Positions 27,525 through 36,784 of a DNA stretch of 64,000 nt are shown here, piece by piece. Position numbers and translations under genes: made by a program. The notes beneath the pieces were generated by a model. That model did not search any database and was not told the origin of the DNA. It saw only the letters and a list, made by a program, of their open reading frames with translations. Source of the DNA: Ogataea parapolymorpha DL-1. Taxonomy: Eukaryota; Ascomycota; Pichiomycetes; Pichiales; Pichiaceae. Positions within the stretch are counted from its first letter, which is position 1. The number at the start of each line of letters is the position of its first letter. The stretch lies in NCBI RefSeq assembly GCF_000187245.1, contig NC_027866.1:62001-126000 (forward strand), written 5' to 3'.

Positions 27525-27971
27525 TTATTTTTTTTGGCACACCCAGTCATTCAAGCCGTATCTGTTTCTAAGAATTTCAATCGCGTAGAATTGCAGTCTC
27601 ACCACAAAGATAGTTCCGTGCTGGTCGTATTCCTTTGAGGCGTCCGATCGAAGCAGTGTGCCGAAATTGTAGTCCTGCACCTTGTCCTCGAACTTCTTGA
27701 GAAAGTTTCTCCAGCGAGCCTTGCCGGCAGCAGACTTCATGTCGTCCTCGCTGACCTTCGCCACGCCCTCGGGGGACGCGAACTCCGGGAAGTCTTTAAG
27801 CACTTCCTCGACGATCTCGTCGTCGTACTTGGTCAGCTTGAGTTTGCTGCCAGGAATCGACTGCAGCAGGTTCCAGTAAGTTTCCATCTGCTGGACGGCC
27901 TTGACGGCGAACTGCTTTTCGATATCCTCGAGGTTGTCTGCTGTTTCTGCGTCAAAGGTGTTGAGCGACAT
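27525..27971 (-). CDS. PBDC1 / YPL225W orthologue (eEF1A folding chaperone)
   Basis: A 148-aa protein almost collinear with S. cerevisiae YPL225W: FDAETADNLEDIEKQFAVKA, QMETYWNLLQSIPGSKLKLT, DYNFGTLLRSDASKEY, FVVRLQFYAIEILRNRYGLN and a DW near the end. YPL225W/PBDC1 has been described as a cotranslational chaperone (Chp1) for eEF1A. The ATG at 27971 (MSLNTFDAETADN) matches the family start; 17 upstream in-frame codons do not. It is convergent with RPL7 over 66 bp of A/T-rich sequence. Confidence 0.93.
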   Translation of the reverse strand: MSLNTFDAETADNLEDIEKQFAVKAVQQMETYWNLLQSIPGSKLKLTKYDDEIVEEVLKDFPEFASPEGVAKVSEDDMKSAAGKARWRNFLKKFEDKVQDYNFGTLLRSDASKEYDQHGTIFVVRLQFYAIEILRNRYGLNDWVCQKK

Positions 27972-28114
27972 GCTGGGGAGATTAAATGTATTTTTTTTAT
28001 TTTTCTGCCAATATTTGTGCAAATCACTAGAATCTCAATTTGGTAGCACCTCAGCAGAACAGATCACCAAATGCGCTATATAAGACCAACGCGCAGGCTT
28101 TGCTGAACCAAACA

Positions 28115-29740
28115 ATGGATTCAGAGAAAAGCATCAGTGTTGTCGAGCTCGAGCAGCAAGAGACCTCCACCAGCTGGCTGCGCCGCACACTAGCCACATT
28201 CAAACCCGCCGCCGTGACCAACGGTGTCGACGTGCCCCTGAAACACCAGCTCGGCTCGTTCCAAATGCAAATGATCTCGCTGGGCGGGTCTATTGGCACC
28301 GGCCTGTTCCTCGGCTCCGCCCAGTCGCTCAGAGACGGTGGTCCCGGCGGTATCCTGATCTGCTACTCGCTCATCTCCGTCATGGTGTTCTGCATGGTGC
28401 ACTCGCTGGCCGAGCTTGCGTGCAACTTCCCTGTTCCTGGGGCGTTCTCGTACTACGCCACCACCTTCATTGACCCGAGCTGGGGGTTTGCCATCAGCTG
28501 GAACTACGTGATGCAGTGGCTGGTGCTGCTGCCGCTCGAGCTCAGCGCCGCGTCCATCACATTCAAGTTCTGGGACGGGTTCCCGATCGGCGACGGCTAC
28601 CTGATCACGGCGTTTTTTGTCATGATGATCCTCATCAACATGTTGCCCGTGAGGATCTACGGCCTTGCAGAGGTGCTGTTTTCGGTGACTAAAATCGTGG
28701 CTATTTTCGGCTTTCTGGTCACGGGACTTGTGATCCTGTTCGGCGGAGTGCCCCATCACGCAGCCATTCTCGACCGGTACTGGAAAGATCCGGGGCCGTT
28801 CACGCCAGCAGGCTTCAAGGGCGTTGTCGCCGTGTTTGTCACCGCCGCCTTCAGCTTTAGTGGCACAGAGCTGTGCGGCCTGTGTGCAGCAGAAACGCCA
28901 AACCCGATCAAGTCGATCCCCAAGGCGTCCAAACAGGTGTTCTGGCGGATTCTATTCTTCTACATCAGCTCACTCACGCTGGTGGGGCTGTTGGTGCCAT
29001 ACAATGAGCCGCGACTCATGGCTCGAGGCGAACGAAGCGCCAACAGCTCGCCGTTCGTGATTGCAATCCGCAACGCCGGCATTCCTGTGCTCCCGTCGAT
29101 CATGAACGTGGCGATTCTGATTTCCATCCTGTCGGTTGGAAACTCGGCAATCTACGCCACCTCGCGCACACTGGTGTCGTTGGCCAAGGCGGGCATGGCG
29201 CCGCGCTGCTTCGGCTTTGTCGACCAGGGCGGCCGGCCAATGGTGGCCATCGGCGTGACGCTGGCGTTTGGGTGTCTGAGCTACGTGTCGCTGGTCGGCA
29301 ACGGCGCACAGATCCTGTTTTCGTGGCTGCTTGCGCTGTCTGGGCTCAGCTCGCTGCTTACGTGGTGCTCGATCGGGTTCTCGCTGGTCCGCTTCCGCAG
29401 CGGCCTCGCCGCGCACGGGCAGAGTGCACGTGACCTCTGCTACGTGTCGCGCACGGGCCTGTGGGGCGCGTACGTATGCTTTGGTTTTGGCGTGGTGGTG
29501 CTGGTGGCGCAGCTGTGGATCGCTGTGCTGCCCGTCGAGGGCGCTGCGAGCGTGGAAAAGTTCTTCAAGGTGTATTTGGGGGCGTTTGTGGTTGCGCTTT
29601 TTTTCGCCGGGCACAAGCTGTACGTGTACGTGACCACGGGCGAGCTGGGCTTTGGCGTGGACCCAGCGCAGATGGACGTGTTTACAGGACGTCTCGTCGC
29701 AGACGGCGGCAAAAAAGATGGCTCAGAAAGTAGCATTTAA
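28115..29740 (+). CDS. Amino acid permease (yeast AAT/APC family)
   Basis: Plasma-membrane amino acid/H+ symporter of 541 aa with twelve hydrophobic segments. A polar cytosolic head (1-60) is followed by the family TM1 motif QMQMISLGGSIGTGLFLGSA, the CNFPVPGAFSYYATTFIDPS loop before TM3, FSFSGTELCGLCAAETPNP and the SVGNSAIYATSRTLVSLAKA block. These place it among Gap1/Dip5/Put4-type permeases, but the substrate cannot be read from sequence. The ATG at 28115 (MDSEKSISVVELEQ) is preferred to an open extension of 25 codons. Its stop lies 8 bp from the stop of the convergent cation transporter. Coding sequence is G+C-rich compared with flanking genes. Confidence 0.88.
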   Translation: MDSEKSISVVELEQQETSTSWLRRTLATFKPAAVTNGVDVPLKHQLGSFQMQMISLGGSIGTGLFLGSAQSLRDGGPGGILICYSLISVMVFCMVHSLAELACNFPVPGAFSYYATTFIDPSWGFAISWNYVMQWLVLLPLELSAASITFKFWDGFPIGDGYLITAFFVMMILINMLPVRIYGLAEVLFSVTKIVAIFGFLVTGLVILFGGVPHHAAILDRYWKDPGPFTPAGFKGVVAVFVTAAFSFSGTELCGLCAAETPNPIKSIPKASKQVFWRILFFYISSLTLVGLLVPYNEPRLMARGERSANSSPFVIAIRNAGIPVLPSIMNVAILISILSVGNSAIYATSRTLVSLAKAGMAPRCFGFVDQGGRPMVAIGVTLAFGCLSYVSLVGNGAQILFSWLLALSGLSSLLTWCSIGFSLVRFRSGLAAHGQSARDLCYVSRTGLWGAYVCFGFGVVVLVAQLWIAVLPVEGAASVEKFFKVYLGAFVVALFFAGHKLYVYVTTGELGFGVDPAQMDVFTGRLVADGGKKDGSESSI

Positions 29741-29748
29741 TACAGAAT

Positions 29749-31044
29749 CTAGTGTTTGTCCTCGTGCGGCACAAATTGCACCGACACGGTCTTGAGGTTG
29801 TCGTGGTTGAGCTTGAGCTGTTTTTTCAGGCTCTCGCCGATGTGACTCATCTGCTCGAGGGTGAGGTGGTTGGTGTAGTCCTTCTGGTTGGCCGTGACGT
29901 CGACGATCACATTGAGGTTGGTGCCCGAGGGCAGCACGGACAATTTTTTCACCTTGAGGTTGCTGTTTTCGCGGGCAAGCTGCGCGTCGGTAAGTTGACG
30001 CAGGCTCTGGTAGCGCGGGTCCGACGACGGCAGCGCCTTGTCGATGAGCTCCTTAAACGACTGGAACAGCCCCGAGATGCCCACCTTCATCACCAGCACC
30101 GACACGATGAGGCCGCCCACGGAATCTAGCCAGTAGATGTTGAGGAAGTAGCCCGACGAGATGGTGAGCACCGCCACAACCGACGTGAGCGAGTCGACGC
30201 GGTGGTGCCACGCGTTGGCGATCAGCACTTTTGAGTTGAGCCGTGCGCCGACGTTGCGGGTCGCGCGGAACAGCCACTCCTTGACGCCGATGGACGCCAG
30301 CGCCAGCCACGCGGCGTTGATGTCTGCTGTCTGGACGGCCTGCGCCGCGGCGTCGTGCGCGTGCCCTGCGTCGTGCGTGTGGCTGTGGCTGTGCGAGTGA
30401 ACGGGCAAGTACGACAGCACGTCCATGACGCTGTGCGGCAAGACGGGCGTCAAGATGTCAATAAGCGAGCCCCAGCCGATCTGGAGCCCCGCGTACAGCA
30501 GAATTGCCGACACGAAAAATGAGCCAAGCGTCTCCACCTTGCCGAACCCAAACGGATACTGCTCGCTCGGGGTCCTGTTGCTGTACTTGACGGTGGACAG
30601 CGTGAGCACGTCGGAAACGAGGTCGCCCACGGCGTGCACGGCGTCGGCAATGAGCGCCTGCGAGTGGAAATACAGCCCGCCGGCAAACTTGGAGACGGCC
30701 ATGGCGACGTTAACTCCGAGTCCTATCCAGGTGATCTTGACGCCCTCGTTGGCCCAGTCCTTGGTGTCGTAGAGCTTCGACGCGTCGGCGCCGTGCGAGT
30801 GCGCGTGCGGGGCCGCATGGGAGTGCGAATGGCCGCCAAGATGCGACATCGGGAGGTGCGGGTTGAAGAAATCCTTGACTTTGGACCAGCCCGACTGGGG
30901 TGGAACGGGGGGTGTCGACGGCGGGCTGCTCGAGTGCTGGTGCTCGTGGCAGACGCGTGTGCTCGTGCTGAGCGGCGCACGGGCCCATATGGGCCGCAGG
31001 AGCACGGGGCCGTGGCGCGCGGTGAGCGAGACACGGGCGTACAT
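29749..31044 (-). CDS. Mitochondrial cation diffusion facilitator (Mmt1/Mmt2-like)
   Basis: CDF transporter of 431 aa. The head (MYARVSLTARHGPVLLRPIW) is a likely mitochondrial presequence. Six membrane segments follow, with the metal-site motif HSQALIADAVHAVGDLVSD in TM2 (H/D-x3-D) and a matching HHRVD in TM5 (ANAWHHRVDSLTSVVAVLTI). Two His-rich stretches flank the membrane core, one before TM1 (GGHSHSHAAPHAHSHG) and one in the TM4-5 loop (VHSHSHSHTHDAGHAHD). S. cerevisiae Mmt1 and Mmt2 export iron from mitochondria, and this is the closest match by layout. The ATG at 31044 is chosen because it opens the presequence. ECM5 lies 55 bp upstream on the same strand. Confidence 0.85.
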   Translation of the reverse strand: MYARVSLTARHGPVLLRPIWARAPLSTSTRVCHEHQHSSSPPSTPPVPPQSGWSKVKDFFNPHLPMSHLGGHSHSHAAPHAHSHGADASKLYDTKDWANEGVKITWIGLGVNVAMAVSKFAGGLYFHSQALIADAVHAVGDLVSDVLTLSTVKYSNRTPSEQYPFGFGKVETLGSFFVSAILLYAGLQIGWGSLIDILTPVLPHSVMDVLSYLPVHSHSHSHTHDAGHAHDAAAQAVQTADINAAWLALASIGVKEWLFRATRNVGARLNSKVLIANAWHHRVDSLTSVVAVLTISSGYFLNIYWLDSVGGLIVSVLVMKVGISGLFQSFKELIDKALPSSDPRYQSLRQLTDAQLARENSNLKVKKLSVLPSGTNLNVIVDVTANQKDYTNHLTLEQMSHIGESLKKQLKLNHDNLKTVSVQFVPHEDKH

Positions 31045-31099
31045 GGGGTGGATGGTTGTGCTGTGTTTAAACGGATTTGCTATACCTTTTATTTTTTTT

Positions 31100-34000
31100 T
31101 CACTGCGACTCGGGCGCAACCGTATCGACGCGTCGATCGACGCGCATTAGCTCGGCCACCTTGGCGCGCAGCACGCGGCGGTCGTCCTCGAAGTTGACGC
31201 GACAGCCCTCCATGCGGCGCAGCGCGTGGCGGATCCCCGCCAGGTCGTTCTCCAGAATGTCCGAGATACTCAGCTTGAATGTGTAGCAGTTGCGCAGAAT
31301 CCACAGGATATTGCGGTACTCTGGCGGGAGCACGGTCAGCTGCGAGTTGGACCAGTACACAAATTCCACCAGCTGCGCCAGCGTTGGCTTTCTGTCCACC
31401 TGATCCAGATGGTAGCGCGTCGACTTGAACCGCATGTCCACGTCGCAGATCGGACACAGGAAGCCGCTAATTTCTGCCTCGTCCTCGTCGCGCAGCCCGA
31501 GACACCCGAAATGGAACCACTGCTCGCACGCCTCGCACTCGATCATGATGCCGTTCTCGTGGCGCATGCGGCACACGCAGTAGCTCGCGCTGTCGGGCGG
31601 CTCGGCAAACACCTGCTCGTCGAACCGCTGCCACTCCTCAAAGTAGCTGCGTAGTTTTTTCACCTTGGCAAGCCCGAAATATAGCACCAGCTGCTCGTAC
31701 CACACGTCCACCTGGTGCTCGTAGAATTGCAGCGTCTGATGCTCCGCCGCCAGCGCAGGGTACCGCGCGACCTTCTGTGTGATCTCCTGGAGCAGCGGCC
31801 GCGAGGGCTGGAAGCTGGCGTCGAAATACCGCAGGTTCGAGTCGATCATGCGCAGCAGCTCGTCCGGTTGCGCGAGCTCGCCGAACCGCAGCTGCACCGT
31901 CTGTGCGATCTGCTCCAGCTGCGCGTACACAGCCGCGTACTCGTCCAGCACGCGGGAGACCTGCTGGCGCACGTCGTGGTCGAGCGGCAGGCTTTCGTAC
32001 TGGTCGTATAGCTCGCGCAGCCGCGCCACATCGTCGATGTTAGCGAGCAACTCGCGGTTCGCCGCCAGCGCCTGTTCATGTGTCTGCTGCAGCTTCTCGA
32101 CGGTTTCCCTGTCGCCTGTTGCAGCCACATCCTCGCCCTCTTCCAGCAACTGGGCCAGTTCCCGCGTGTCGACGGCGGCGTAGTCCAGCGCACGCACCTT
32201 GCGCAGCCACTTGCTGCGCCGCAAAATACGGTCCAGCAGCAGATACGAGTTCAGCCTGACGCCCAGCGAGCTGCCCAGCAGATGCAGGCTCTCGAGCTCC
32301 TTGTCGTCCGGGCGGTGCAGCAGCTGCTGCACCATGTCGTTGTACTTGGCCAGCTCGCCGCAGTACTCGAGCAGCTGGTCCATCTCGGGCGTCGAGACGG
32401 GCAACTGCGGGATCTGCCGCAGCAGTGTATCCAGGTCTGCAAGCTCGTTCCAGGAATCGGGGTCGGCGTGGCCTTCGCCCCGACGCTGCCGCATCCGCGT
32501 AGATACCTTGAACTGCAGAAACTTGGCCGCGCGCGCCGCCCAGTCCTCCGTCTCGCGGTAGTACTTTTTGAGCTGCCGGTACGTATCGAAGGCAGGCAAG
32601 TCCTGTGGAGTTAGCGCTTCGGGCCGCTGGAAGATGGCGTCGCCCTCAGCGAGCAGCGGGCGCAGCAGTTTCGTGGACGGCTTGTCGTAGCCGGCGATGA
32701 GCGCATCGTACTGCGCGAGCCACTGCGCGCCGGTGACAAGCTTCGTGCGCAACGACCGCTGCGCCACACGCAAAGCGTCGTCCGACAGCTGCACGCACAG
32801 CTCGGCGCGGAGCTCATGGTTCTCACGCGGCGTCGCCAGGAACCGCGCCACAGACATGGTAAGCGTTTCCGGGCGGCGTCGGTCGCTCACCACGACGTAG
32901 GAGGGGAATGCATCTGCTAGGTCGGCCTCAGTCACGGACGTGCCGGCGGCGCCCGCTGTGGAGGTCTCCTTGATGTGGCTGGCCCGTGCGGCTTCGCGCA
33001 GCTGGGTCTCACGCGCCACAAGCGTCTCCAGCACTGGCTCCAGCGCCGCCAACACGGTGCGGTCGTCGCAGTTCACCGCCACACTCGTCAGCAGCCGGAA
33101 CGTGGAGAACGCGGGCGGCAGCTGCTGCCGTTGCAGCCACTCTGCGCCGGGCAGCGCGCTCTTCAGCCACGCGCGGCTCGCAAACCGCACGCTCTCGCTC
33201 ACGCTTGTGCCGAGCGAGAAGCATAGCGAGTACGTCCCTGGGTACTTGAGGACAATCTCGCCCGGGAACTGGACGGTTGCAAAAAATTGCACGCCGTGCG
33301 CGCGCAGCTGCGCGGGCGTCACGAGCACGGACTCGTCAAAACATTCACTCCCCGGCTCGATAAAGCGACGCAGCGGCTCGTGCTTGAGCGCCGCACGCGC
33401 CACGGGCCGCGCTGTCCGCATTTCTTCGAATTTTGTGCGCTCGCTCGGCGGAATAAAATACCATATTTTCGGCGCGCCCGAGCGGTGGTGATCTGCGCGT
33501 TGCAAAAAATGATCCTCGAGACTCCAGTTCTCGCAGCTGTATCGTGACGCCACACGGACCCGTGGCGCAAGCAGCGACGTCTCCTCGCTCAAATACTGCA
33601 GCAGCGAGCCCTCGCAAACGCCCAGATACTGCAGGTTCCAGGGCTCAGGCTGCGCGCACGGAGCAGGCGTGTGAAGGGCGTAGAAGGCGTCGAAATCGGA
33701 CTCCCAGAACCCGTTCTCGGTTCCCAGCTCTGGGCCTCTCACTAGCGCGTCGAACTCGCGTAAATCCGCGAAAAACTCGGTCTCTGCGTCGTCCTCGTCG
33801 ACGCTACTTTCCGACCAGTGGTAAAAATCGTATGAGGGAAGAGTGTGCGCATCTGGCACCGTAAGACCGGCTTTTTGCACCGTTGAGGCATCGAAACGCG
33901 GCTCAAAGCCCAGCCGTAGCAGCTGGTCGCGCGAGCGCACCGGCCGTGTGCCCGCGTTCGCTATACGCTGCTGTCTCTTGGTCTGTCGCCGGACGCCCAG

Positions 34001-34579
34001 TTTGCCCCGTATCTCGATGGCTGGCTTTTTCTCCGGCACAACAATTTTGACGGCGCCGTAGTGCTCACCCTCCGCGCTCAGCGACTCGATATAGGCGATA
34101 GGGGCGGCAAATTCCTGGGAGGACGGCTTGTGCACGGGGACGGCTTCGGCCAGCTGGGACTGCTCGCCGCGGTCTGGGACGTTTTGCAAAAAATAGCACG
34201 GCTCTGTGTTGCGATGGCGGCTCGTCTTGGGCACCCCGGCAGCTTCGAGGCGCACGGCAGGCTCGGGCGACGGTAGCGGCGCGAGGCCGTCCTCATGCTT
34301 GATGCCAAAAGAGGGTTTGTGAGAGCGCTCCTCGGCCAGGTGGTTTATAGTTGCCGCTGGAATGCTGGCCACCGGCCTGAGAACGTCTGGAATCGACTCA
34401 GTCAGCGCCGAGAGCGAGGGAAGCGTGATCTTGGTCTCGACAGACCCGGTCTCCGAGACCCTTGCCGTGAGGGGCGGGAGGGAAAAGTCGTCTCCTAGAG
34501 ACGCTAGAGACGGGAGCTTTATCCGCGGGGGCATCTGCTGGCCGACGGGGGGCCCTGTGGCAGAAGAGTCCTCTAGCAT
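31100..34579 (-). CDS. ECM5: Ecm5-like JmjN/JmjC/PHD chromatin protein with a degenerate JmjC
   Basis: The protein is 1159 aa. In order: a Pro/Ser-rich head; a JmjN-like motif (about 145-185, AVPVHKPSSQEFAAPIAYIE); JmjC (about 345-465); a long helical middle; and a C-terminal PHD finger (about 995-1050, CVCRMRHENGIMIECEACEQ, WFHFGCL, CPICD; C4HC3). In active KDM5-type JmjC domains iron is held by H-x-E and a distal His. Here the first site reads NWSLEDHF (Ser for His) and the second YPGTYSLCFSLGTSV (Ser for His), so demethylase activity is not expected. In S. cerevisiae the similarly inactive Ecm5 works with Snt2 and Rpd3. I see no clear ARID. Very G+C-rich coding sequence. Confidence 0.8.
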   Translation of the reverse strand: MLEDSSATGPPVGQQMPPRIKLPSLASLGDDFSLPPLTARVSETGSVETKITLPSLSALTESIPDVLRPVASIPAATINHLAEERSHKPSFGIKHEDGLAPLPSPEPAVRLEAAGVPKTSRHRNTEPCYFLQNVPDRGEQSQLAEAVPVHKPSSQEFAAPIAYIESLSAEGEHYGAVKIVVPEKKPAIEIRGKLGVRRQTKRQQRIANAGTRPVRSRDQLLRLGFEPRFDASTVQKAGLTVPDAHTLPSYDFYHWSESSVDEDDAETEFFADLREFDALVRGPELGTENGFWESDFDAFYALHTPAPCAQPEPWNLQYLGVCEGSLLQYLSEETSLLAPRVRVASRYSCENWSLEDHFLQRADHHRSGAPKIWYFIPPSERTKFEEMRTARPVARAALKHEPLRRFIEPGSECFDESVLVTPAQLRAHGVQFFATVQFPGEIVLKYPGTYSLCFSLGTSVSESVRFASRAWLKSALPGAEWLQRQQLPPAFSTFRLLTSVAVNCDDRTVLAALEPVLETLVARETQLREAARASHIKETSTAGAAGTSVTEADLADAFPSYVVVSDRRRPETLTMSVARFLATPRENHELRAELCVQLSDDALRVAQRSLRTKLVTGAQWLAQYDALIAGYDKPSTKLLRPLLAEGDAIFQRPEALTPQDLPAFDTYRQLKKYYRETEDWAARAAKFLQFKVSTRMRQRRGEGHADPDSWNELADLDTLLRQIPQLPVSTPEMDQLLEYCGELAKYNDMVQQLLHRPDDKELESLHLLGSSLGVRLNSYLLLDRILRRSKWLRKVRALDYAAVDTRELAQLLEEGEDVAATGDRETVEKLQQTHEQALAANRELLANIDDVARLRELYDQYESLPLDHDVRQQVSRVLDEYAAVYAQLEQIAQTVQLRFGELAQPDELLRMIDSNLRYFDASFQPSRPLLQEITQKVARYPALAAEHQTLQFYEHQVDVWYEQLVLYFGLAKVKKLRSYFEEWQRFDEQVFAEPPDSASYCVCRMRHENGIMIECEACEQWFHFGCLGLRDEDEAEISGFLCPICDVDMRFKSTRYHLDQVDRKPTLAQLVEFVYWSNSQLTVLPPEYRNILWILRNCYTFKLSISDILENDLAGIRHALRRMEGCRVNFEDDRRVLRAKVAELMRVDRRVDTVAPESQ

Positions 34580-34668
34580 TGGTTCAGTGAAATATATTCC
34601 AGTATTTTTTTTTATATTTTTTTCCCCTGGAAAATACATGCGTCGATCGACTGTAGAGATTATGCTGG

Positions 34669-36360
34669 TTACACAGGAATCGGGAGTAGCGAGTGGCTCC
34701 GCACAGGCCGCAGGCTCGCGCTGCCGGGGATAATGACCTCCTGGAAACTAGCCTGATCGAGCAGCGCCTCCTGGAAGCTGGCCTGCTCTTTCATGCCCTC
34801 CTCGATGGACCTCTTGATGAGAGTGTCCCAGTCGGTGGTGAGCACGTAGTAGCACTCTGCAAGCGACACAAAGCATAACGCGCACATCATGCCGATCCAG
34901 AGGCCAATGAGTCCCATGTGCAGGTGGAATCCGCAAGCAAACGCGATCGGCAGCGCAAAAACATAGTAGCTGACGAGGTTGAGCCAGCCACTGATGTACT
35001 GGCGGCCCTGGCCACGCAGGACGCCGCCGCTGACACAGGCAATGGCGTCATTCACCTGGTACGCGGCACCGATGATCAGGACCTTGCTGGCAAGCTCGAC
35101 GACCTCGGGGTCGCTCGAGAAGCACGAGACCACTTCTTTGCGGAAACGCACGAGCACGACGGCGTTGATCGCGCCAAAAAGCACCGACATCCACGTGGCC
35201 GCGTGCGCAGACTTGACGGCGGCGTCCTTGGACGCCGACCCGATGAACCAGGCCACTCTGGTCGATGCGGCCACAGATATCGCGAGCGGGATCTGGTAAA
35301 TGGTCGAGCCGGTGGTGGTCATGATGGACTGCGACGCTAGAGCGGCAGTGCCGAACTTGGACGATGCAAAGGTGATGATCTCGAACGCGAGCCACTCGGC
35401 CTCGATCATGATCACGCCGGGGCCTGCGAGTTGCAAGGTACGGCTCCAGTTGCGGAACACGTCGCGCGAGAAGCCGCACCAGCACTGGTAGCCGTTGACA
35501 AACACCGCGTAGCAGAAAAGCATCGATGCCATGCACCAGTTGGTGATCACGACGGCCGTGGGGGCCCCCAGAAACCCAATACCGTACGTCTCATTCCAAA
35601 CCAGCTGGTAGTTGAGAAAGATGTTGAGCGGCGCGCACAGCACAAGCACAAGCGTCGACGCATGGAAAATGCCCTGCGCCTGGAGATACTGTTTCAGCAC
35701 CTCGAAGACAATATAGCCAGGCACGCCGTACAGCAGCCGTTTCAGGTATGATGAGGCGAGGTCGCTCAGCCGCTCGTCCTGGATGATTTTGAGCAGCAGA
35801 GGCCGCGATCCCCAATGCAAAAACGCGTACATCGGCACGTACAGCAGCAACAGTAGTACCAGACACCGCAGGCTATGCATGCCCACGGCCCTGTAGTCTT
35901 TTCTGCCGTACGCCTGCGGACACAGCGTCGACAGCGACGACGCGATTCCCTGGATGATGGCGTATGCAGAGACATTGCAGAGCAGGTTCGACAGCGACAC
36001 GGCAGCCAATTCCTGCGAGCCGAGGTTGCCCACGCTGAAAACGGACGCAACAGTGAGAGAGAACTGGAGCAAGAACGTGATCACCAGCGGGATCGCACTC
36101 ACTGCCAGCAGGCCAAGCTCCTGGAAAGTAGACGTCTCGACCTCCAGGATGATGCCTGCGTCGGTCGTCTTGGTGGGAATGAGGTTGAGTGGGTTGAGTT
36201 GCGACATGGACGACTTCATCGACGCCCTTCGGCCCTGTATGTAGTGTTCCTCGTTGATCGAGCCGTACTGGTGGAACGACTCGTCGGCCAGCAGCGAGAG
36301 GTCGTCATCGTCTGCGTAGGAGCGCGTGGAGGGCCGCCTGGCCGCCCTGACAGAGTTCAT
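34669..36360 (-). CDS. MATE-family efflux transporter, second copy (Erc1-like)
   Basis: A 563-aa polytopic protein with a long polar head (1-85: PSTRSYADDDDLSLLADESF and more) and twelve membrane segments. MATE motifs include AVSAIPLVITFLLQFSLTVA, IIQGIASSLSTLCPQAYGRK, QLAGPGVIMIEAEWLAFEII and CVSGGVLRGQGRQYISGWLN. The same steps occur in the MATE protein at 14307-15743, but sequence identity is modest and this copy has a longer head and a C-terminal tail with a repeated ASFQE motif (EQASFQEALLDQASFQEVI). Substrate unknown. It faces the tRNA-Ala/CYB2 promoter region. Confidence 0.87.
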   Translation of the reverse strand: MNSVRAARRPSTRSYADDDDLSLLADESFHQYGSINEEHYIQGRRASMKSSMSQLNPLNLIPTKTTDAGIILEVETSTFQELGLLAVSAIPLVITFLLQFSLTVASVFSVGNLGSQELAAVSLSNLLCNVSAYAIIQGIASSLSTLCPQAYGRKDYRAVGMHSLRCLVLLLLLYVPMYAFLHWGSRPLLLKIIQDERLSDLASSYLKRLLYGVPGYIVFEVLKQYLQAQGIFHASTLVLVLCAPLNIFLNYQLVWNETYGIGFLGAPTAVVITNWCMASMLFCYAVFVNGYQCWCGFSRDVFRNWSRTLQLAGPGVIMIEAEWLAFEIITFASSKFGTAALASQSIMTTTGSTIYQIPLAISVAASTRVAWFIGSASKDAAVKSAHAATWMSVLFGAINAVVLVRFRKEVVSCFSSDPEVVELASKVLIIGAAYQVNDAIACVSGGVLRGQGRQYISGWLNLVSYYVFALPIAFACGFHLHMGLIGLWIGMMCALCFVSLAECYYVLTTDWDTLIKRSIEEGMKEQASFQEALLDQASFQEVIIPGSASLRPVRSHSLLPIPV

Positions 36361-36583
36361 GGGGGAGATAAATATTTGTTTACAAATTAGGCTTTTTTTT
36401 TAGAACAAGCAGGGCTAGGGCTTTGTGTGGCGGTGCTCGATTTAGATAAATACGAGATGGCGCAGAGGAATATATAAAAGGCGCCCTGCATTTCAGAGAT
36501 TGTGTGCAGGTAGCTATTTTCTCCAGATCGTTGCAGATGACGGGTGCGTCATGGCTGCAGGGTACGCCAAAACAGAAGATCTC

Positions 36584-36656
36584 GGGCGTGTGGCGTAGTT
36601 GGTAGCGCGTCTGCCTTGCAAGCAGAAGGTCATCGGTTCGACTCCGGTCTCGTCCA
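36584..36656 (+). tRNA. tRNA-Ala (anticodon TGC)
   Basis: A 73-nt cloverleaf: acceptor GGGCGTG / CTCGTCC, D-arm GCGTAGTTGGTAGCGC, anticodon arm TCTGC-CTTGCAA-GCAGA and T-arm ATCGG-TTCGACT-CCGGT. The G3:U70 pair, the alanine identity element, is present. A U6:U67 mismatch is shared with the AGC isoacceptors here and, from memory, with S. cerevisiae tRNA-Ala. No intron. It lies 128 bp upstream of CYB2 and is followed by a T-run for Pol III termination. Confidence 0.95.
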
Positions 36657-36696
36657 TTGTTTTTTTTCGTTTTTGCTGACCAGGCGAAATCCCGCC

Positions 36697-36701
36697 ATTG
36701 G
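36697..36701 (-). promoter_or_regulatory. CCAAT box (Hap2/3/4/5-type) in the CYB2 promoter
   Basis: CCAAT reads on the minus strand 84 bp before the CYB2 start. CYB2 of S. cerevisiae is controlled by Hap complexes, so a CCAAT site fits. A GCGGGG motif (36721-36726), a possible Mig1-type site, and a TATA-like AAATATATC lie between it and the start. Only the motifs are observed; binding is inferred. Confidence 0.4.
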
Positions 36702-36784
36702 CTGCGGGAGTTCATCCCACGCGGGGGTGGCCCCACCTCGATTCAGAAATATATCAGGCTCGAGTTTTTTTAGCATCGATACGT

